Shown piece after piece: positions 1-10,370 of a DNA stretch of 47,579 nucleotides. Under the pieces are notes generated by a model that was given only the letters and a program-made list of their open reading frames with translations, was not told the DNA's origin and searched no databases. Position numbers and translations under genes: made by a program. The number at the start of each line of letters is the position of its first letter. The stretch's first letter is position 1. This DNA is from Actinomycetales bacterium (GTDB taxonomy: Bacteria > Actinomycetota > Actinomycetes > Mycobacteriales > Micromonosporaceae), in assembly GCA_002919305.1 (NCBI GenBank), contig PKFB01000019.1:1-47579 (forward strand). Direction: 5' to 3'.

Positions 1-659
1 GCTGCTGCGAGGCCTGCTCGGCAGTGAGGACGCCGCGGTAGTCCGCGCCGCCCTCGACCCTCTGGCGGTGCCGCTCCCCACCGGGCCGGAGGGGCCCGCC
101 CCCCCGCACCCGCCCTCAACGCCTGGCGGATGCGTTGGTGGAGGCCTGCCAGTGCCTCCTGACCTTCGGGGAGCTACCCGACCATGGTGGGGAGCGGTCT
201 CAGGTGACCGTCACCCTCCCCTGGGAACACCTCCAACACGCCACCGCCACCCTCGACACCAGGGAACCCCTCACCCGGCGGCCCGCCGTCTGGCCTGCGA
301 CGCGCAACTCCTACCCGCCGTGCTCGGTGGGGCCGGGCAGGTCCTCGATGTGGGACGGGTGCGGCGGCTGATCACCGGACCGCTGCGCCGGGCCCTGATC
401 CTGCGGGACAGGGGTGTGCGTTCCCCGCCTGTGATCGGCCGGTGGTCTGGTACGAGGCCCACCACATCACCCACTGGGCTGACGGGGCCCTACCAGCCTG
501 GACAACGCCGTCCTGCTGTGCCGGTTCCATCACCGGGAGATCCACTACGGCCACTGGCAGATCAGACTCGGACCCGACCGGCTTCCCGAATTCATTCCCC
601 CGGCCTGGGTTGACCCCAACCGGCGGGCCCTGCGCCACCCCTACCACCTGCGCAGATAA
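1..659 (+). pseudogene. DUF222/HNH endonuclease (13E12-repeat family) pseudogene, 5' end outside window
   Basis: A broken DUF222/HNH endonuclease can be read only by switching frame at least four times. Frame 2 gives LLRGLLGSEDAAVVRAALDP. Frame 3 then gives ADALVEACQCLL and SQVTVTLPWEHL. Frame 2 returns with ARRLACDAQLLPAVLGG and RLITGPLRRALILRDRG. Frame 1 gives VVWYEAHHITHWADG, the HNH core. Frame 3 ends with LDNAVLLCRFHHREIHYG and a TAA at 657-659. DUF222 proteins end in such an HNH domain and are multi-copy in actinomycetes, often as decayed copies. The start lies beyond the left edge. Identity is well supported by the order of the fragments. Loss of function is inferred from the frameshifts, although sequencing error cannot be excluded from this sequence alone. 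Confidence 0.85.
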
Positions 660-1140
660 CCCCCACCCACAACCGCATCAAGGCCACCGGCCCCAACCAG
701 CCACCAACCGGCCGCCACCCTGGCCCGCTCAGCCGACCACACCCACCCGCACCCACCACCGGGACACCACCGCGGGGCACCCAACCATGTCCAACCACCG
801 AAGAGCTATCGAGCTATCTCTTAGCTCACACAGAGAAGCCTTCAGGCGCTCTCCCAGCAGCCATGTACTGCCCCTCTCACCATCGGCTAGGCGCCACTTA
901 GCACCACCTGCAATCCCGACTTGGAACAAACCTCACTGGACCCGCCACCGGACGGTCACCACCCAACCTGGCCAGATCGGGAGATCAGAGCTGCCGCACC
1001 ACTTCCGATCCCCGGACCACCTCGCGCCCCTGCGCTCCGGAACGGCTTGCCACCGGAGATCAACCCAGTCACCTCACCGACCTCTAGGTGCCACACCCTG
1101 CGCTTTCACCAGGCCGATTACTTGAGGCGCGCATAGTCCT
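660..1140. other. Gene-free, strongly C-skewed tail downstream of the HNH relic
   Basis: No reading frame here has recognisable protein content. The + strand from about 660 to 790 is dominated by CCAC/ACC runs with very little G, a marked strand skew. Composition moves toward ordinary intergenic DNA by 1100. It may be decayed coding DNA belonging to the same relic, but nothing identifies it. Confidence 0.5.
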
Positions 1141-1998
1141 TCCTATCGCGTGGGGCGCACCGTTTGTGTGGTGAGAGCCTTTCCGGAGAAGGAAGTGACT
1201 AGCCCTAGCGTCGTTACCACTTACCTTTGGCTTTTCTGTGTCTTCCCCGCAAGAAGCTTGTGTTTTCATTACACACCTGGTCGTTTTCCCAAGAGGGAGG
1301 GGCCGGGTCCAGGGAGCTGGGAGTAGGTCTGATCGCCATTGCTGCTGGCTATCGGTGGTAGCGGTCGATGTCGGTACAGCTGGTCAGATAGCCGGTCACC
1401 TCTCAGGAGCTGTCTAGCCGTGTCGAACTGCCTAGATGGTCACGGTCGCATAGAGGCAAAGGGTCTACTAGCAGAAGCCAAAAGAGAGTACGAGAAGATT
1501 GCGCATCTGAGCGTCACGAGTTCCTTTAGGTGCGGGGAGCATTTCTATCTATGTTCTCTAACGCTGGAGGGTGATGTTTGTGGGAAATATTTATCTATTT
1601 AAATCTAGTGGTGAATGAATGCGTGAAATTAGCTTTGGTGTTTCTGTGTGATGAGGTGATTTGGGTGGCAAGTTGCGTTCCCGGGGATCCCGTCCATGTG
1701 CGTCCTTCAACAGTTCGCCGTAAGACTGTTGGGTATCGGCCGTGTGTGACGGTTCTGGGCGGAGGCGGCTCGCTTTAAAGAGGTCATCCTGGATCGAACG
1801 CGACGGTGACGCGGACAGAAGCTGTCCGCATTGTGCTTAGAGGGCAACGATTACAGTGTTTCTCCAAGAGCGGCCTCTGTGTCGACCTTAAGGTATGTGT
1901 ATTTTTGTTCCGTTTTGAGGTGGGGGTGGCGAGTGAAGCTTGCGGACAGAATCGGTCCAGTTATGTAAGGCAACGTGTAAAAGTGCAGGTCGCTTCCT
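1141..1998. other. AT-richer gene-poor stretch containing the putative CRISPR leader
   Basis: This stretch is visibly richer in A/T than the flanking DNA and contains only short ORFs with no recognisable product. It has a 7-bp inverted repeat CAACAGT/ACTGTTG (1708-1731) and an 8-bp hairpin GCGGACAG-AAG-CTGTCCGC (1811-1829). The 10-mer GCGGACAGAA recurs at 1942-1951 near the array. The last 100-150 bp before the first repeat, with T-rich tracts around 1895-1915, is the likely leader. This is inferred from array polarity and base composition only. Confidence 0.4.
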
Positions 1999-2331
1999 GT
2001 CTTCCCCACGCATGTGGGGGTGTTCCTCAGTCGGGGCACACCGGAGCGGTGTCGATTGAGTCTTCCCCACGCATGTGGGGGTGTTCCGCTAGAGCCTCCG
2101 TCTGAGGGGACTGAGGATGCGTCTTCCCCACGCATGTGGGGGTGTTCCCGGGTTTTCCGCTTGGCCGCCGAGCTCTCCGGTGTCTTCCCCACGCATGTGG
2201 GGGTGTTCCCACCAGCGCCATGTGCTCGACTGACATGCGTCCGTCCTCCCCACGCATGTGGGGGTGTTCCCGTGAACCGCCCACCCAGGCGCGCCCGGGC
2301 TGAGTCCTCCCCACGCATGTGGGGGTGTTCC
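1999..2331 (+). CRISPR. Type I-E-like CRISPR array, 6 repeats and 5 spacers
   Basis: Six 28-nt repeats lie at 1999-2026, 2060-2087, 2121-2148, 2182-2209, 2243-2270 and 2304-2331. All five spacers are exactly 33 nt. Each repeat contains the palindrome CCCCAC-GCAT-GTGGGG followed by GGTGTTCC. This is the size and hairpin architecture of type I-E repeats (28/33 or 29/32). Repeats 1-4 begin GTCTTCC; repeats 5 and 6 begin GTCCTCC. Terminal repeat drift usually marks the old, leader-distal end, so the leader should lie upstream and transcription should run on the + strand. No cas gene is present in this window. Confidence 0.95.
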
Positions 2332-2471
2332 GCGGCTAGGACCTTGGCCTAGAGGGCAGGGCATGGGCTTCTGCTAGGCGACCCGAGCATCAGAAGCGAC
2401 GTGGCAGCCCGCTAAGCCCTGACTTGTCTATCGGGCGGGTGGGATCACCTTGGGCGATAGGGTCGGTGGGC

Positions 2472-3875
2472 GTGAGTCTGTTCGAGCTGGGGCCTTCGCA
2501 GCCGGACGTGATGTCGGGGACGGGCGTGACGGGGGCCGTGGGTGGGATTAGCCCGGAGGGGGAACCTGACGCGGATGCGCCGTTGGCGGTGCGGATGCGT
2601 CCGAGGACTCTGGATGAGTTGGTGGGGCAGGATCATCTGCTCGCTCCGGGGGCGCCCCTGCGGCAGTTGGTGACCGGGGATGCGCCGCTGTCGGTGGTGT
2701 TGTGGGGACCGCCGGGGTGTGGCAAGACCACGATCGCTTCTCTGGTAGCTCGTTCCACCCGGCGTCATGTGGTGTCGCTGTCGGCTCTGTCAGCGGGGGT
2801 GAAGGAGGTCCGCGCCGTCATCGACACCGCGCGCCGTCAGCGTCGTTCTACAGGGCGCCAGACGGTGTTGTTCATAGACGAGGTGCACCGCTTTACCAAG
2901 ACGCAGCAGGACTCTCTGTTGGCCGCGGTGGAGGATCGCACGATCACGCTGTTGGCTGCCACCACCGAGAATCCCTACTTCTCGATCGTGGGGCCGTTGT
3001 TGTCGCGGTGTGTCCTGCTCACGTTGCGCCCGCTCACTGAGCCGGCCATTCGTACTCTGCTGGAGCGGGCAGTGGCTGATCCTCGCGGGCTGAACGGGCA
3101 AGTCCGGCTGGCTGATGACGCGCGTGATCATCTGGTTCGGCTCGCTGCGGGGGATGCGCGTAAGGCGTTGACGGCGTTGGAGGCTGCGGCTGCCTCAGCG
3201 CAGGCCCGGGGGATGGATGTGGTCGATCTGGCCACGGCTGAGGGGGCGATCGACACCGCGGCGCTACGGTATGACCGGGACGGCGACTCCCACTACGACA
3301 TCGCCAGCGCGCTCATCAAGAGCATGCGAGGGTCCGATGTGGACGCGGCGCTGCACTGGCTGGCACGGATGTTGGTCGCCGGAGAGGATCCTCGTTTCAT
3401 CGCGCGCCGGCTGATCATCTTCGCCAGTGAGGATGTGGGTATGGCCGACCCCACGGCGCTGCAGATCGCGGTGGCGGCTGCGGAAGCGGTGGAGCGGGTT
3501 GGGCTGCCAGAGGGGCGGATCAATCTCGCGCAGGCGGTGATTCACCTGGCCACGGCGCCGAAGTCTAATGCGGTCATTACCGCTGTGGATGAGGCGATCG
3601 CGGATGTGCGGGCGGGGCGGACCGGGCCGGTGCCTCGGCATCTTCGGGACGCGCATTACCCCGGCGCCCGGGGGTTGGGGCACGGGGTGGGATACCGCTA
3701 TCCACACGACGATTCACGAGGGGTGGTTGCTCAGCGTTACGCACCGTCGGAGATCGACGACCGCCGGTACTACCGGCCTACCACGCACGGAGTAGAGCGG
3801 ATGGTGGGGGAGCGGTGGGAACGGCTGCGTCGTATTGTTCGGGCGACGGGAAAGGAGAATGGTGACGCGGAGTAG
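2472..3875 (+). CDS. rarA: Replication-associated recombination protein A (RarA/MgsA AAA+ ATPase)
   Basis: About 467 aa, the usual size for RarA. It is a clamp-loader-like AAA+ ATPase acting at stalled replication forks in the cytoplasm. Visible motifs are [20 protein letters not shown] at the start of the AAA+ domain, Walker [10 protein letters not shown] near residue 80, Walker [10 protein letters not shown] near residue 133, sensor-1 AATTENPYF, and the C-terminal tetramerisation region with [20 protein letters not shown] and [11 protein letters not shown] chose GTG at 2472 (SLFELGP). An upstream in-frame TTG at 2424 has no ribosome binding site. The stop overlaps the next gene. It is upstream of alaS, a common actinobacterial arrangement. 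Confidence 0.93.
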   Translation: MSLFELGPSQPDVMSGTGVTGAVGGISPEGEPDADAPLAVRMRPRTLDELVGQDHLLAPGAPLRQLVTGDAPLSVVLWGPPGCGKTTIASLVARSTRRHVVSLSALSAGVKEVRAVIDTARRQRRSTGRQTVLFIDEVHRFTKTQQDSLLAAVEDRTITLLAATTENPYFSIVGPLLSRCVLLTLRPLTEPAIRTLLERAVADPRGLNGQVRLADDARDHLVRLAAGDARKALTALEAAAASAQARGMDVVDLATAEGAIDTAALRYDRDGDSHYDIASALIKSMRGSDVDAALHWLARMLVAGEDPRFIARRLIIFASEDVGMADPTALQIAVAAAEAVERVGLPEGRINLAQAVIHLATAPKSNAVITAVDEAIADVRAGRTGPVPRHLRDAHYPGARGLGHGVGYRYPHDDSRGVVAQRYAPSEIDDRRYYRPTTHGVERMVGERWERLRRIVRATGKENGDAE

Positions 3876-5094
3876 CCGTTCACGGCGTGTTTTCCAAAGG
3901 CGTGGCCAGCTGGAGCAGGAAGCCGGGCAATGGTCCGCGGATGAGGGCCTCGACCCCGGGCAGCTGGATACCGAACAAGTTGAATTGCTGCCGCCGGGCA
4001 GTGTTCCCAATGAGTTCCTGGCGCCGGAAAACGATCCGGACGGGGGGCGTCGCGACCGTCGAGTAGATACCGACGGGTACCCGATCGCGCCAGTCGTCAT
4101 CGACGGTGAGGTAACCAGCGAGATTCCGGCGATCACCGACGACATGGACGCCGAATCCGCGCGTACCTGGTTACCGCCGACGCCTCGGTGGCGGCCCGGG
4201 CCGGATGGGGCGCCGGCTGAGGAGACAGAGCGGTCCGGAGGCACTCTTGATCATCCCGAGCCGCTCTACATGGAGTCCGGGCGTGAGCCCGAGAAGGAGC
4301 AATCCGAGTTGCCCGAGCCCCAGCGGCCCGAGGTCTATCAGCCCGAGCCGGATCAGGCAGACACGTATCAGACAGAGGTTTTGCAGGAGGCTGATCTGGA
4401 GCCGGAGCGGCCGCCTGGCCCCGATCCCGGCCCGGCTGATACCGCCGGCCCCACCCCCGAACGCTCGGCCTCCCCACCTCGGCGACGCCGGAGGACGTCG
4501 GGCATCACTCGACCCCCGATCGGGGGACGGGCGGAGTGGCGTCGTCAAATCCGGGAGATTCAGCGGCTACGGCTGATCACTCTGGGCTTCATCACGTTGG
4601 TACTACTGGGGGCGCTCCCCGGGTTCCTGCTGATTCGAGAGTTCACTCGCGATCCGGCCTACCGGGCTTTGGATGCGTTGGACTTGCCGGAGTGGGCGAC
4701 CGTAGAGGTCACCGATGAGGCGTTGGGAAGTCGGCTGTGTGTAGGGGAGTGCCGGATCAGGAGTCGCATCTACCACTCTGAGCGGGACGCCACGACAACC
4801 GCTGAGGCGTTCACCAGCGCACTGGTCGAAGAAGGATGGGAGCGGTGGGAAGTCACCGGCTGCCCACCTGCCGACATCATCGGCGGTTTCTACACCTGCT
4901 GGCGGTTAGACGAGTACACCCTCGACCTGTGGGTGTATCAACCGGACTGTGAGGCTTCAGAACCCGCTCCCGGGCCTGTCAACGTCAGCCCCAGTCCGAC
5001 CCCCAGTGCGAGCCCACGGGCGTGTCCGGCCGCGGTGGCGACGATCTGGGTCCGTAACGCCCTCGATGACGAACGGTGGAACTCCGGGGAGTAG
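3859..5094 (+). CDS. Single-pass membrane protein with acidic, Pro/Glu-rich cytoplasmic region; unknown function
   Basis: About 411 aa, family not recognised. The start is ATG 3859, with AAAGGAG 3 nt ahead, giving a 17-bp overlap with rarA. Residues 1 to about 210 are hydrophilic, rich in Pro, Glu and Asp, and probably disordered. A basic stretch (RRRRRTSG) is followed by one membrane segment, [20 protein letters not shown], near residue 245. The C-terminal part of about 150 aa would lie outside. It has five cysteines (CVGECRI, TGCPPAD, FYTCWRL, YQPDCEA) that could form disulfides, then a Ser/Pro-rich stretch. Orientation is predicted from the positive residues before the membrane helix. The overlap with rarA suggests co-translation, not a shared function. 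Confidence 0.75.
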   Translation: MVTRSSRSRRVFQRRGQLEQEAGQWSADEGLDPGQLDTEQVELLPPGSVPNEFLAPENDPDGGRRDRRVDTDGYPIAPVVIDGEVTSEIPAITDDMDAESARTWLPPTPRWRPGPDGAPAEETERSGGTLDHPEPLYMESGREPEKEQSELPEPQRPEVYQPEPDQADTYQTEVLQEADLEPERPPGPDPGPADTAGPTPERSASPPRRRRRTSGITRPPIGGRAEWRRQIREIQRLRLITLGFITLVLLGALPGFLLIREFTRDPAYRALDALDLPEWATVEVTDEALGSRLCVGECRIRSRIYHSERDATTTAEAFTSALVEEGWERWEVTGCPPADIIGGFYTCWRLDEYTLDLWVYQPDCEASEPAPGPVNVSPSPTPSASPRACPAAVATIWVRNALDDERWNSGE

Positions 5095-5143
5095 GGTCTC
5101 GTTCGTCCAGCGGTGAGAGCTGACGGGCGAAAGGGGATCAAAC

Positions 5144-5713
5144 GTGTCCGGTGGTGAAATCGCGGCCTTGCTCGCGGCGGCAGCGTTTCTGCTGCTCGTG
5201 GGGGCGCTCATCGTGCTGATACTGCGTTTGTGTCGCACGGTCGATGCCGCGACCCGCGCCATTGAGGAGGTAACGGAGCGTACCGGTCCGCTGCTCGACA
5301 AGGTCGACACAACCGTCGATCAGGTGAATGCCGCACTCGGCCAAGCGCGTGTGTCACTCGATGAGGTCAACGCCCAGCTTGCGCGCGTGGACACCATTAC
5401 CGGCCACGCGCAGCAGATCTCCGGCACGATCGCCAATCTCACGATGGTGTTGGGGGCCACCGCCACCGGCCCACTGGTGAAAGTCGCCGCCTTGGGGTAC
5501 GGCCTGCGCCGGGCTGTCCAAAACCGTCAGAACAGCGGATGGAGGTCCACCAAGCGGCGGGGGAGGACCCAGTGGCTCACCAAGAGGGAGCTTCCCAGCG
5601 TTAACGGCCGCTCTACCTCCGACTCGCGTAGCCGGGTGGTTGAGCCGGTCCGCTTGGCCCTCGCGTCCAAGCTCGGTCACCGCTTCGGTTTCTTGCGAGG
5701 GAGGAAGGCCTGA
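5144..5713 (+). CDS. DUF948 family membrane-anchored protein
   Basis: A 189-aa protein starting at GTG 5144 behind an AAGGGG site. It opens with a membrane helix (LLAAAAFLLLVGALIVLIL), followed by a long heptad-like stretch (DAATRAIEEVTERTGPLLDK, VDQVNAALGQARVSLDEVNA) typical of DUF948 proteins. A basic C-terminal tail follows. The family's role is unknown. It usually sits with a second small membrane protein directly upstream of alaS, as here. The stop overlaps the next start (TGATG). Confidence 0.85.
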   Translation: MSGGEIAALLAAAAFLLLVGALIVLILRLCRTVDAATRAIEEVTERTGPLLDKVDTTVDQVNAALGQARVSLDEVNAQLARVDTITGHAQQISGTIANLTMVLGATATGPLVKVAALGYGLRRAVQNRQNSGWRSTKRRGRTQWLTKRELPSVNGRSTSDSRSRVVEPVRLALASKLGHRFGFLRGRKA

Positions 5714-6003
5714 TGCGCCGGTTGTTCTGGCTCGGGCTGGGCGCGGCAGCGGGGGTGTTCCTCGCGCGTAAAGTGTCTCGCGCCGCTCGGGCGTACACTC
5801 CCCACGGTATCGCGGCTTCCGCCCGTCAAATCACTGTCGCTGCCCTCGACTCGGTGCGTAGTTTTGTGAAGGACGTCCGCGAGGGCATGGCCGATCGGGA
5901 AGCGGAGATTTACGCTGCGCTCCGCGCTCGGGAACTCACCGCGGATATCACTGACATCACCACCTCACAGACAGCACATATGCGAAAGGGCGACCACCGA
6001 TGA
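5713..6003 (+). CDS. Small membrane-anchored protein upstream of alaS (DUF6167-like)
   Basis: A 96-aa protein with ATG at 5713 and a GAGGAAGG site. An N-terminal hydrophobic segment ([18 protein letters not shown]) is followed by an amphipathic region ([20 protein letters not shown]) and a charged tail. It overlaps the DUF948 gene by 1 nt and alaS by 4 nt (ATGA), so the three are probably translated together. Actinobacteria often keep a DUF6167 protein in this slot. I assign the family by context and shape, not by a diagnostic motif. Confidence 0.7.
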   Translation: MRRLFWLGLGAAAGVFLARKVSRAARAYTPHGIAASARQITVAALDSVRSFVKDVREGMADREAEIYAALRARELTADITDITTSQTAHMRKGDHR

Positions 6004-8690
6004 GGACCGCCGAGATCAAGCGCCGGTTCCTGAACTACTTCGAGCAACGGGGGCACACGGTGGTGCCCAGCGCGCCCCTGCCCGCCATGAACGACCCCAA
6101 CCTGCTGTTCGTCAACGCCGGCATGGTGCAGTTCGTGCCGTACTTCACCGGGCAGGTGACCCCGCCGTTCCCACGTGCCACGAGCGTGCAGAAGTGCATT
6201 CGTACGCCGGACATCGACGAGGTCGGCAAGACCACCCGGCACGGCACCTTCTTCCAGATGAACGGCAACTTCTCGTTCGGGGACTACTTCAAGGACAAGG
6301 CGATTGAGTACGCCTGGGACCTGGTCACCCGACCGCAGTCCGACGGCGGGCTGGGGTTTGATGAGGCGCGGCTGTACGTGTCGGTGTACCACGAGGACGA
6401 CGAAGCGATCGCGCTGTGGAAGCGTATCGCGGGGTTGTCCGACGACCGGATCATCCGGCTGGGGATGAAGGACAACTTCTGGTCGATGGGCATCCCCGGG
6501 CCGTGCGGTCCTTGCTCGGAGATCCTGTACGACAACGGGCCCGAGTACGGTGCTGAAGGAGACTGGGAAGCCGGCGACCGGTACATGGAGCTGTGGAACC
6601 TGGTCTTTATGCAGTACAAGCGAGGGCCGGGTGGTACGAAGGAGAACTACCCGATCCTCGGGGAGTTGCCGGCGAAGAACATCGACACCGGCATGGGGCT
6701 GGAGCGCGTCGCCTACCTGCTGCAGGGCGTCGACAACATGTATGAGATCGACGAGACGCGCCCGATCCTGGACCGTGCGGCGGAGATCACCGGTAAGCGG
6801 TACGGAGCCTCCTCCCGGGAGTCCGGTGCCCACAGCCACCCCGACGATGTGCGGCTGCGCGTCATCGCCGACCACGTCCGCACTGGATTGATGCTCATCG
6901 CTGACGGGGTGACGCCCTCCAACGAGGGACGCGGCTATGTGCTGCGTCGGATCCTGCGGCGTGCCATCCGTGCGGTGCGGCTGCTGGGCTTTGAAGACCC
7001 CGCTTTCCCGCTGCTGTTCCCCGTGGCGCGGGACTGCATGGCGCCTTCCTACCCTGAGGTCGCCGAGGACTACGAGCGGATCGCCTCCTACGCCTACAGC
7101 GAGGAGGAGGCGTTCCTGTCCACGCTGCGGCAGGGCACCACCATCCTGGACACCGCGATCGCTGAGACCCGGCGCGCCGGAGGGAAGGTGCTGTCGGGAA
7201 GCAAGGCGTTCCAGCTTCACGACACCTATGGGTTCCCCATCGACCTCACCCTGGAGATCGCCGCCGAGGCGGGTTTGGGTGTGGACGAGGAAGGCTTCCG
7301 GCGTTTGATGGCCGAACAGCGGGCCCGGGCCAAGGCCGACGCGCAGGCCCGCAAGACCGGCCACGCCGACACCTCGACGTACCGGACGGTGCTGGACCGT
7401 TTCGGCCCCAGCGAGTTCACCGGCTACACCGAGGCCAAGCGGGAGGCGACGGTCCGCGCCGTCATGAACGAAAGCGGCCTGCTCACCGGGGCCGGGGAAG
7501 GCGACGAGGTCGAGGTGGTGCTCGACGCCACTCCCTTCTACGCCGAGGGAGGTGGTCAGCAGCCCGACCACGGCCGGATCACGGTCGGCACTGGGGAACT
7601 GGAGATCTATGACGTTCAACAGCCAGTGCCGGGTCTGATCGTGCACCGAGGCCGTGTGGTGCGGGGCGAGATCCGTTCCGGTGAGAACGCCTTCGCGGAG
7701 ATCGACCTGCGTCGTCGGGGCGCGATCTCCCGCTCCCACACCGCGACCCACCTGGTGCACCAGACCGTGCGGAACTTCCTCGGCGAATCCGCTACTCAGG
7801 CCGGTTCACTGAACGCGCCGGGACGGCTACGGTTCGACTTCAACACCCCGCAGGCGGTGCCGCCGAGCGTGCTGGCCGACGTTGAGCAGCAAGTCAACGA
7901 GGTCCTGATGGCCGACCTGGAGGTGCACGCCTTCATCACCACCCTGGAGGAGGCCCGCCGGATGGGCGCCATGGCGCTGTTCGGCGAGAAGTACGGCGAC
8001 CAGGTACGGGTAGTGGAGGTCGGCGACTACGCCCGTGAGCTGTGCGGTGGAACGCACGCCCAACGCAGCGGTCAGCTCGGCTTGGTCAAGCTCCTGTCGG
8101 AGTCGTCCATCGGATCCGGGGTACGCCGGGTCGAGGCGCTGGTCGGTATCGACGCGTTCCACTTCCTGGCCCGTGAGCACCTTCTGGTATCTCGCCTGGC
8201 TGAACTGTTCCGGGTCCCGAACGAGCAGGTCGCCGATCGGGTGGAGCAGGTCGTGTCGCAGCTGCGGGACGCCGAGAAGGAGCTGGCGAAGCTTCGTGCC
8301 CAGATGGTGCTGGCCGGTGCGGCCACTCTCGCGGCGAACGCCCGCGACGTGGCCGGAGTCGCCTTCGTCGCCACCGAAGCCCCAGAGGGCACCTCTGGCA
8401 ATGACGTCCGCGCGCTCGCCCAGGAGATCCGGACCCGCATCGACCCACACCGGCCTGGTGTGGCGGCGGTGGCGGCTCGCTCCGGAAACAAGGCCTCCCT
8501 GGTGGTGTCGCTCAACGAACGAGCCCGGGCCCGTGGGCTGTCCGCCGCCGAGTTGGTCAAGGCCGTGCTGTCGGGCCGTGGCGGCGGAAACGCCGACACC
8601 GCTCAGGGCGGCGGGGCGTCTGTTGATCAAATCCCGACTCTGCTCGCGTCGCTAGAGAGCCTGGTGGCGCGTAGTGTTACCAGTGGGTGA
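6000..8690 (+). CDS. alaS: Alanyl-tRNA synthetase
   Basis: An 896-aa class II synthetase that charges tRNA-Ala and edits Ser/Gly mischarging. The full domain order is present: catalytic core from residue 1 ([33 protein letters not shown]-type motif 2 region, GMGLERV motif 3 near residue 227), the editing domain with HTATHLVH near residue 580 and ELCGGTH near residue 680 supplying the zinc-binding His/Cys residues, and the C-terminal oligomerisation region ending in [16 protein letters not shown] 6000 overlaps the previous stop. The gene end overlaps ruvX by 17 bp. Confidence 0.98.
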   Translation: MRTAEIKRRFLNYFEQRGHTVVPSAPLPAMNDPNLLFVNAGMVQFVPYFTGQVTPPFPRATSVQKCIRTPDIDEVGKTTRHGTFFQMNGNFSFGDYFKDKAIEYAWDLVTRPQSDGGLGFDEARLYVSVYHEDDEAIALWKRIAGLSDDRIIRLGMKDNFWSMGIPGPCGPCSEILYDNGPEYGAEGDWEAGDRYMELWNLVFMQYKRGPGGTKENYPILGELPAKNIDTGMGLERVAYLLQGVDNMYEIDETRPILDRAAEITGKRYGASSRESGAHSHPDDVRLRVIADHVRTGLMLIADGVTPSNEGRGYVLRRILRRAIRAVRLLGFEDPAFPLLFPVARDCMAPSYPEVAEDYERIASYAYSEEEAFLSTLRQGTTILDTAIAETRRAGGKVLSGSKAFQLHDTYGFPIDLTLEIAAEAGLGVDEEGFRRLMAEQRARAKADAQARKTGHADTSTYRTVLDRFGPSEFTGYTEAKREATVRAVMNESGLLTGAGEGDEVEVVLDATPFYAEGGGQQPDHGRITVGTGELEIYDVQQPVPGLIVHRGRVVRGEIRSGENAFAEIDLRRRGAISRSHTATHLVHQTVRNFLGESATQAGSLNAPGRLRFDFNTPQAVPPSVLADVEQQVNEVLMADLEVHAFITTLEEARRMGAMALFGEKYGDQVRVVEVGDYARELCGGTHAQRSGQLGLVKLLSESSIGSGVRRVEALVGIDAFHFLAREHLLVSRLAELFRVPNEQVADRVEQVVSQLRDAEKELAKLRAQMVLAGAATLAANARDVAGVAFVATEAPEGTSGNDVRALAQEIRTRIDPHRPGVAAVAARSGNKASLVVSLNERARARGLSAAELVKAVLSGRGGGNADTAQGGGASVDQIPTLLASLESLVARSVTSG

Positions 8691-9189
8691 TCGCCCCGTC
8701 CCGTCGTCGGGGCCGACCCCGGATGAAGGGTCGGCCCGGTGGCGACCGGGACGACGCCTAGGGGTTGATGTCGGTGATGTTCGAATCGGAGTGGCGGTGA
8801 GCGATCCCGACGGGATCCTCGCCACCCCGCTGCGTACCATTGCCCGGGATCTACGGCCCCGGGGCGTACCAAGCGACTACGTCGAACTGGCCGCGCTCGT
8901 CGCCGAGACCGGCGCGGTGGAGGTGATCGTGGGGTTACCGATCGACCTCGCTGGACGGGAAGGACCCGCCGCGGCCAAGGTTCGTCGATATGTGCGTGGT
9001 TTGTCGCGATATTTAGCCCCTATACCTGTCCTCGTCACGGACGAGAGAATGTCGACGGCCGCCGCGACTCGTAGGCTGTCCGAACACGGCGTGCGGGGGA
9101 AACGTCGGCGAGCGGTAGTGGATCAAGCAGCCGCCGTGGAGATCCTTCAGGGCTGGCTCGATGGAGTGCGGAGGCAGCGGGATGCTTGA
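8674..9189 (+). CDS. ruvX: Putative pre-16S rRNA nuclease / Holliday junction resolvase-like protein RuvX (YqgF)
   Basis: A 171-aa RNase H-fold protein. It shows the first acidic motif [17 protein letters not shown], the VIVGLPIDL strand, [16 protein letters not shown] and the closing [15 protein letters not shown] with the conserved aspartate. YqgF proteins act in 16S rRNA 5'-end maturation. The start is not certain: GTG 8674 and GTG 8683 are both in frame inside the end of alaS and neither has a strong ribosome binding site. The stop overlaps mltG by 8 bp. alaS-ruvX-mltG-aroE is a conserved order. Confidence 0.93.
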   Translation: MLPVGDRPVPSSGPTPDEGSARWRPGRRLGVDVGDVRIGVAVSDPDGILATPLRTIARDLRPRGVPSDYVELAALVAETGAVEVIVGLPIDLAGREGPAAAKVRRYVRGLSRYLAPIPVLVTDERMSTAAATRRLSEHGVRGKRRRAVVDQAAAVEILQGWLDGVRRQRDA

Positions 9190-10357
9190 CGAACTCGACC
9201 TGTTCGAGGACGACCGAGCGCCCGGGCCCAGAAAGGGCCGTCACCGGCGCCGCCGGGAGGGCGGAGCTGGTCGCTCCTTGCTGGTCTTCGTGATGACGAT
9301 GGTCATCCTGGGCGCGTTGGGGGTGGGTGGCTGGATCGGTGTAGGTAAGATCCGCGATTACCTCAGCCCACCCGACTACCCCGGTCCGGGCACTGGCGAA
9401 GTGACGATTGAGATCCGGCCTGGTAACTCCATCGCTGACATCGCCAACACCCTCTACAACGCCGATGTGGTCGCGAGCGCTGCGGCGTTCGTCAATGCCG
9501 CGGAGGATCACCCTCAAGGCCATAACCTGCAGCCGGGCTTCTATCAGCTGCGGCGTCAGATGCGCGCCGCTGACGCGTTGGAGATGCTGCTTGATCCGGC
9601 TAACCGTCTCATCAACGGCGTGACCATCCCGGAGGGTCTCTCCAATGTCAGGGTTTTCGAGATCCTCTCGGAGGAACTCGGGATCCCAGTGGAGGAGTTC
9701 TGGGAACTGGCCGACGACCCGGCGCAGTTCGGGATCGATGACAGTTGGTTTACCCGTAATGACGGTAAGGAGTCGGCGCGGACACTCGAGGGCTTCCTCT
9801 ACCCGGCCACCTACGAATTCGGGCCTGACGTGACCGCGCAGAGCGCTCTGCAGCAGATGGTCGACCAGTTCATGTCGGTCGCCGAGGAGTTGAACTTCCA
9901 GGCGGTCGCGGCCGAGCATGGCCTCACCCCCTATGAGGCCCTGATCGTCGCGTCGTTGACCGAGCCGGAGGGCATCCCTGAGGATCTGGATGAGATCGCC
10001 CGGGTGATCTATAACCGGCTCGAGGATCAGACAGAGGTATATGGGCGGCTCAACTTCGACTCCACCACGAACTACTGGTTGGAGGTGCAGGGCCACCAGC
10101 GTCTCGACTCCTCCCAGCTAGATGAGGACCAGCTCTACGACGAGTCCAACCCGTACAGCACCCACGCCCACACCGGCCTGCCACCAGGCCCGATCAGTAA
10201 CCCGAGCCGGATAGCGTTGGAGGCGGCTCTCAACCCGGCCGAGGGTGACTGGTTGTACTTCGTGGTGGTCGAGGAGGACGGCAGTAGCGCCTTCGCCGAG
10301 ACCTACGCAGAACATCTGCAGAACATCGAACGCTGCCGGGCGATCGGTCGATGCTGA
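9182..10357 (+). CDS. mltG: Endolytic murein transglycosylase MltG (YceG-like)
   Basis: About 391 aa. It cleaves nascent peptidoglycan glycan strands at the membrane and sets their length. ATG 9182 is preceded by GGAG at 9170 and overlaps the ruvX stop. The protein has a short basic cytoplasmic tail, one membrane helix near residues 31-56 (LLVFVMTMVILGALGVGGWI), a LysM-like region, and the YceG catalytic domain. Catalytic Glu261 lies in VASLTEPEGI, aligning with the ASIVEKET motif of E. coli MltG; IARVIYNRL, FDSTTNYW and NPYSTHAHTGLPPGPI follow. Residue alignment is from memory of the family. Confidence 0.95.
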   Translation: MLDELDLFEDDRAPGPRKGRHRRRREGGAGRSLLVFVMTMVILGALGVGGWIGVGKIRDYLSPPDYPGPGTGEVTIEIRPGNSIADIANTLYNADVVASAAAFVNAAEDHPQGHNLQPGFYQLRRQMRAADALEMLLDPANRLINGVTIPEGLSNVRVFEILSEELGIPVEEFWELADDPAQFGIDDSWFTRNDGKESARTLEGFLYPATYEFGPDVTAQSALQQMVDQFMSVAEELNFQAVAAEHGLTPYEALIVASLTEPEGIPEDLDEIARVIYNRLEDQTEVYGRLNFDSTTNYWLEVQGHQRLDSSQLDEDQLYDESNPYSTHAHTGLPPGPISNPSRIALEAALNPAEGDWLYFVVVEEDGSSAFAETYAEHLQNIERCRAIGRC

Positions 10358-10370
10358 GAGGGCGTCGGTG

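Noticed and set aside
1339-1778. Short + strand ORFs of 66-87 codons in the AT-richer stretch
   Set aside because: No ribosome binding sites of note and no recognisable protein features.
1851-2364. Open frames running through the CRISPR array
   Set aside because: Their repeated HMRGED/PTCVGKT-like peptides are translations of the repeats, not proteins.
5910-7760. 616-codon minus-strand frame opposite alaS
   Set aside because: Shadow of alaS codon bias; no domain content.
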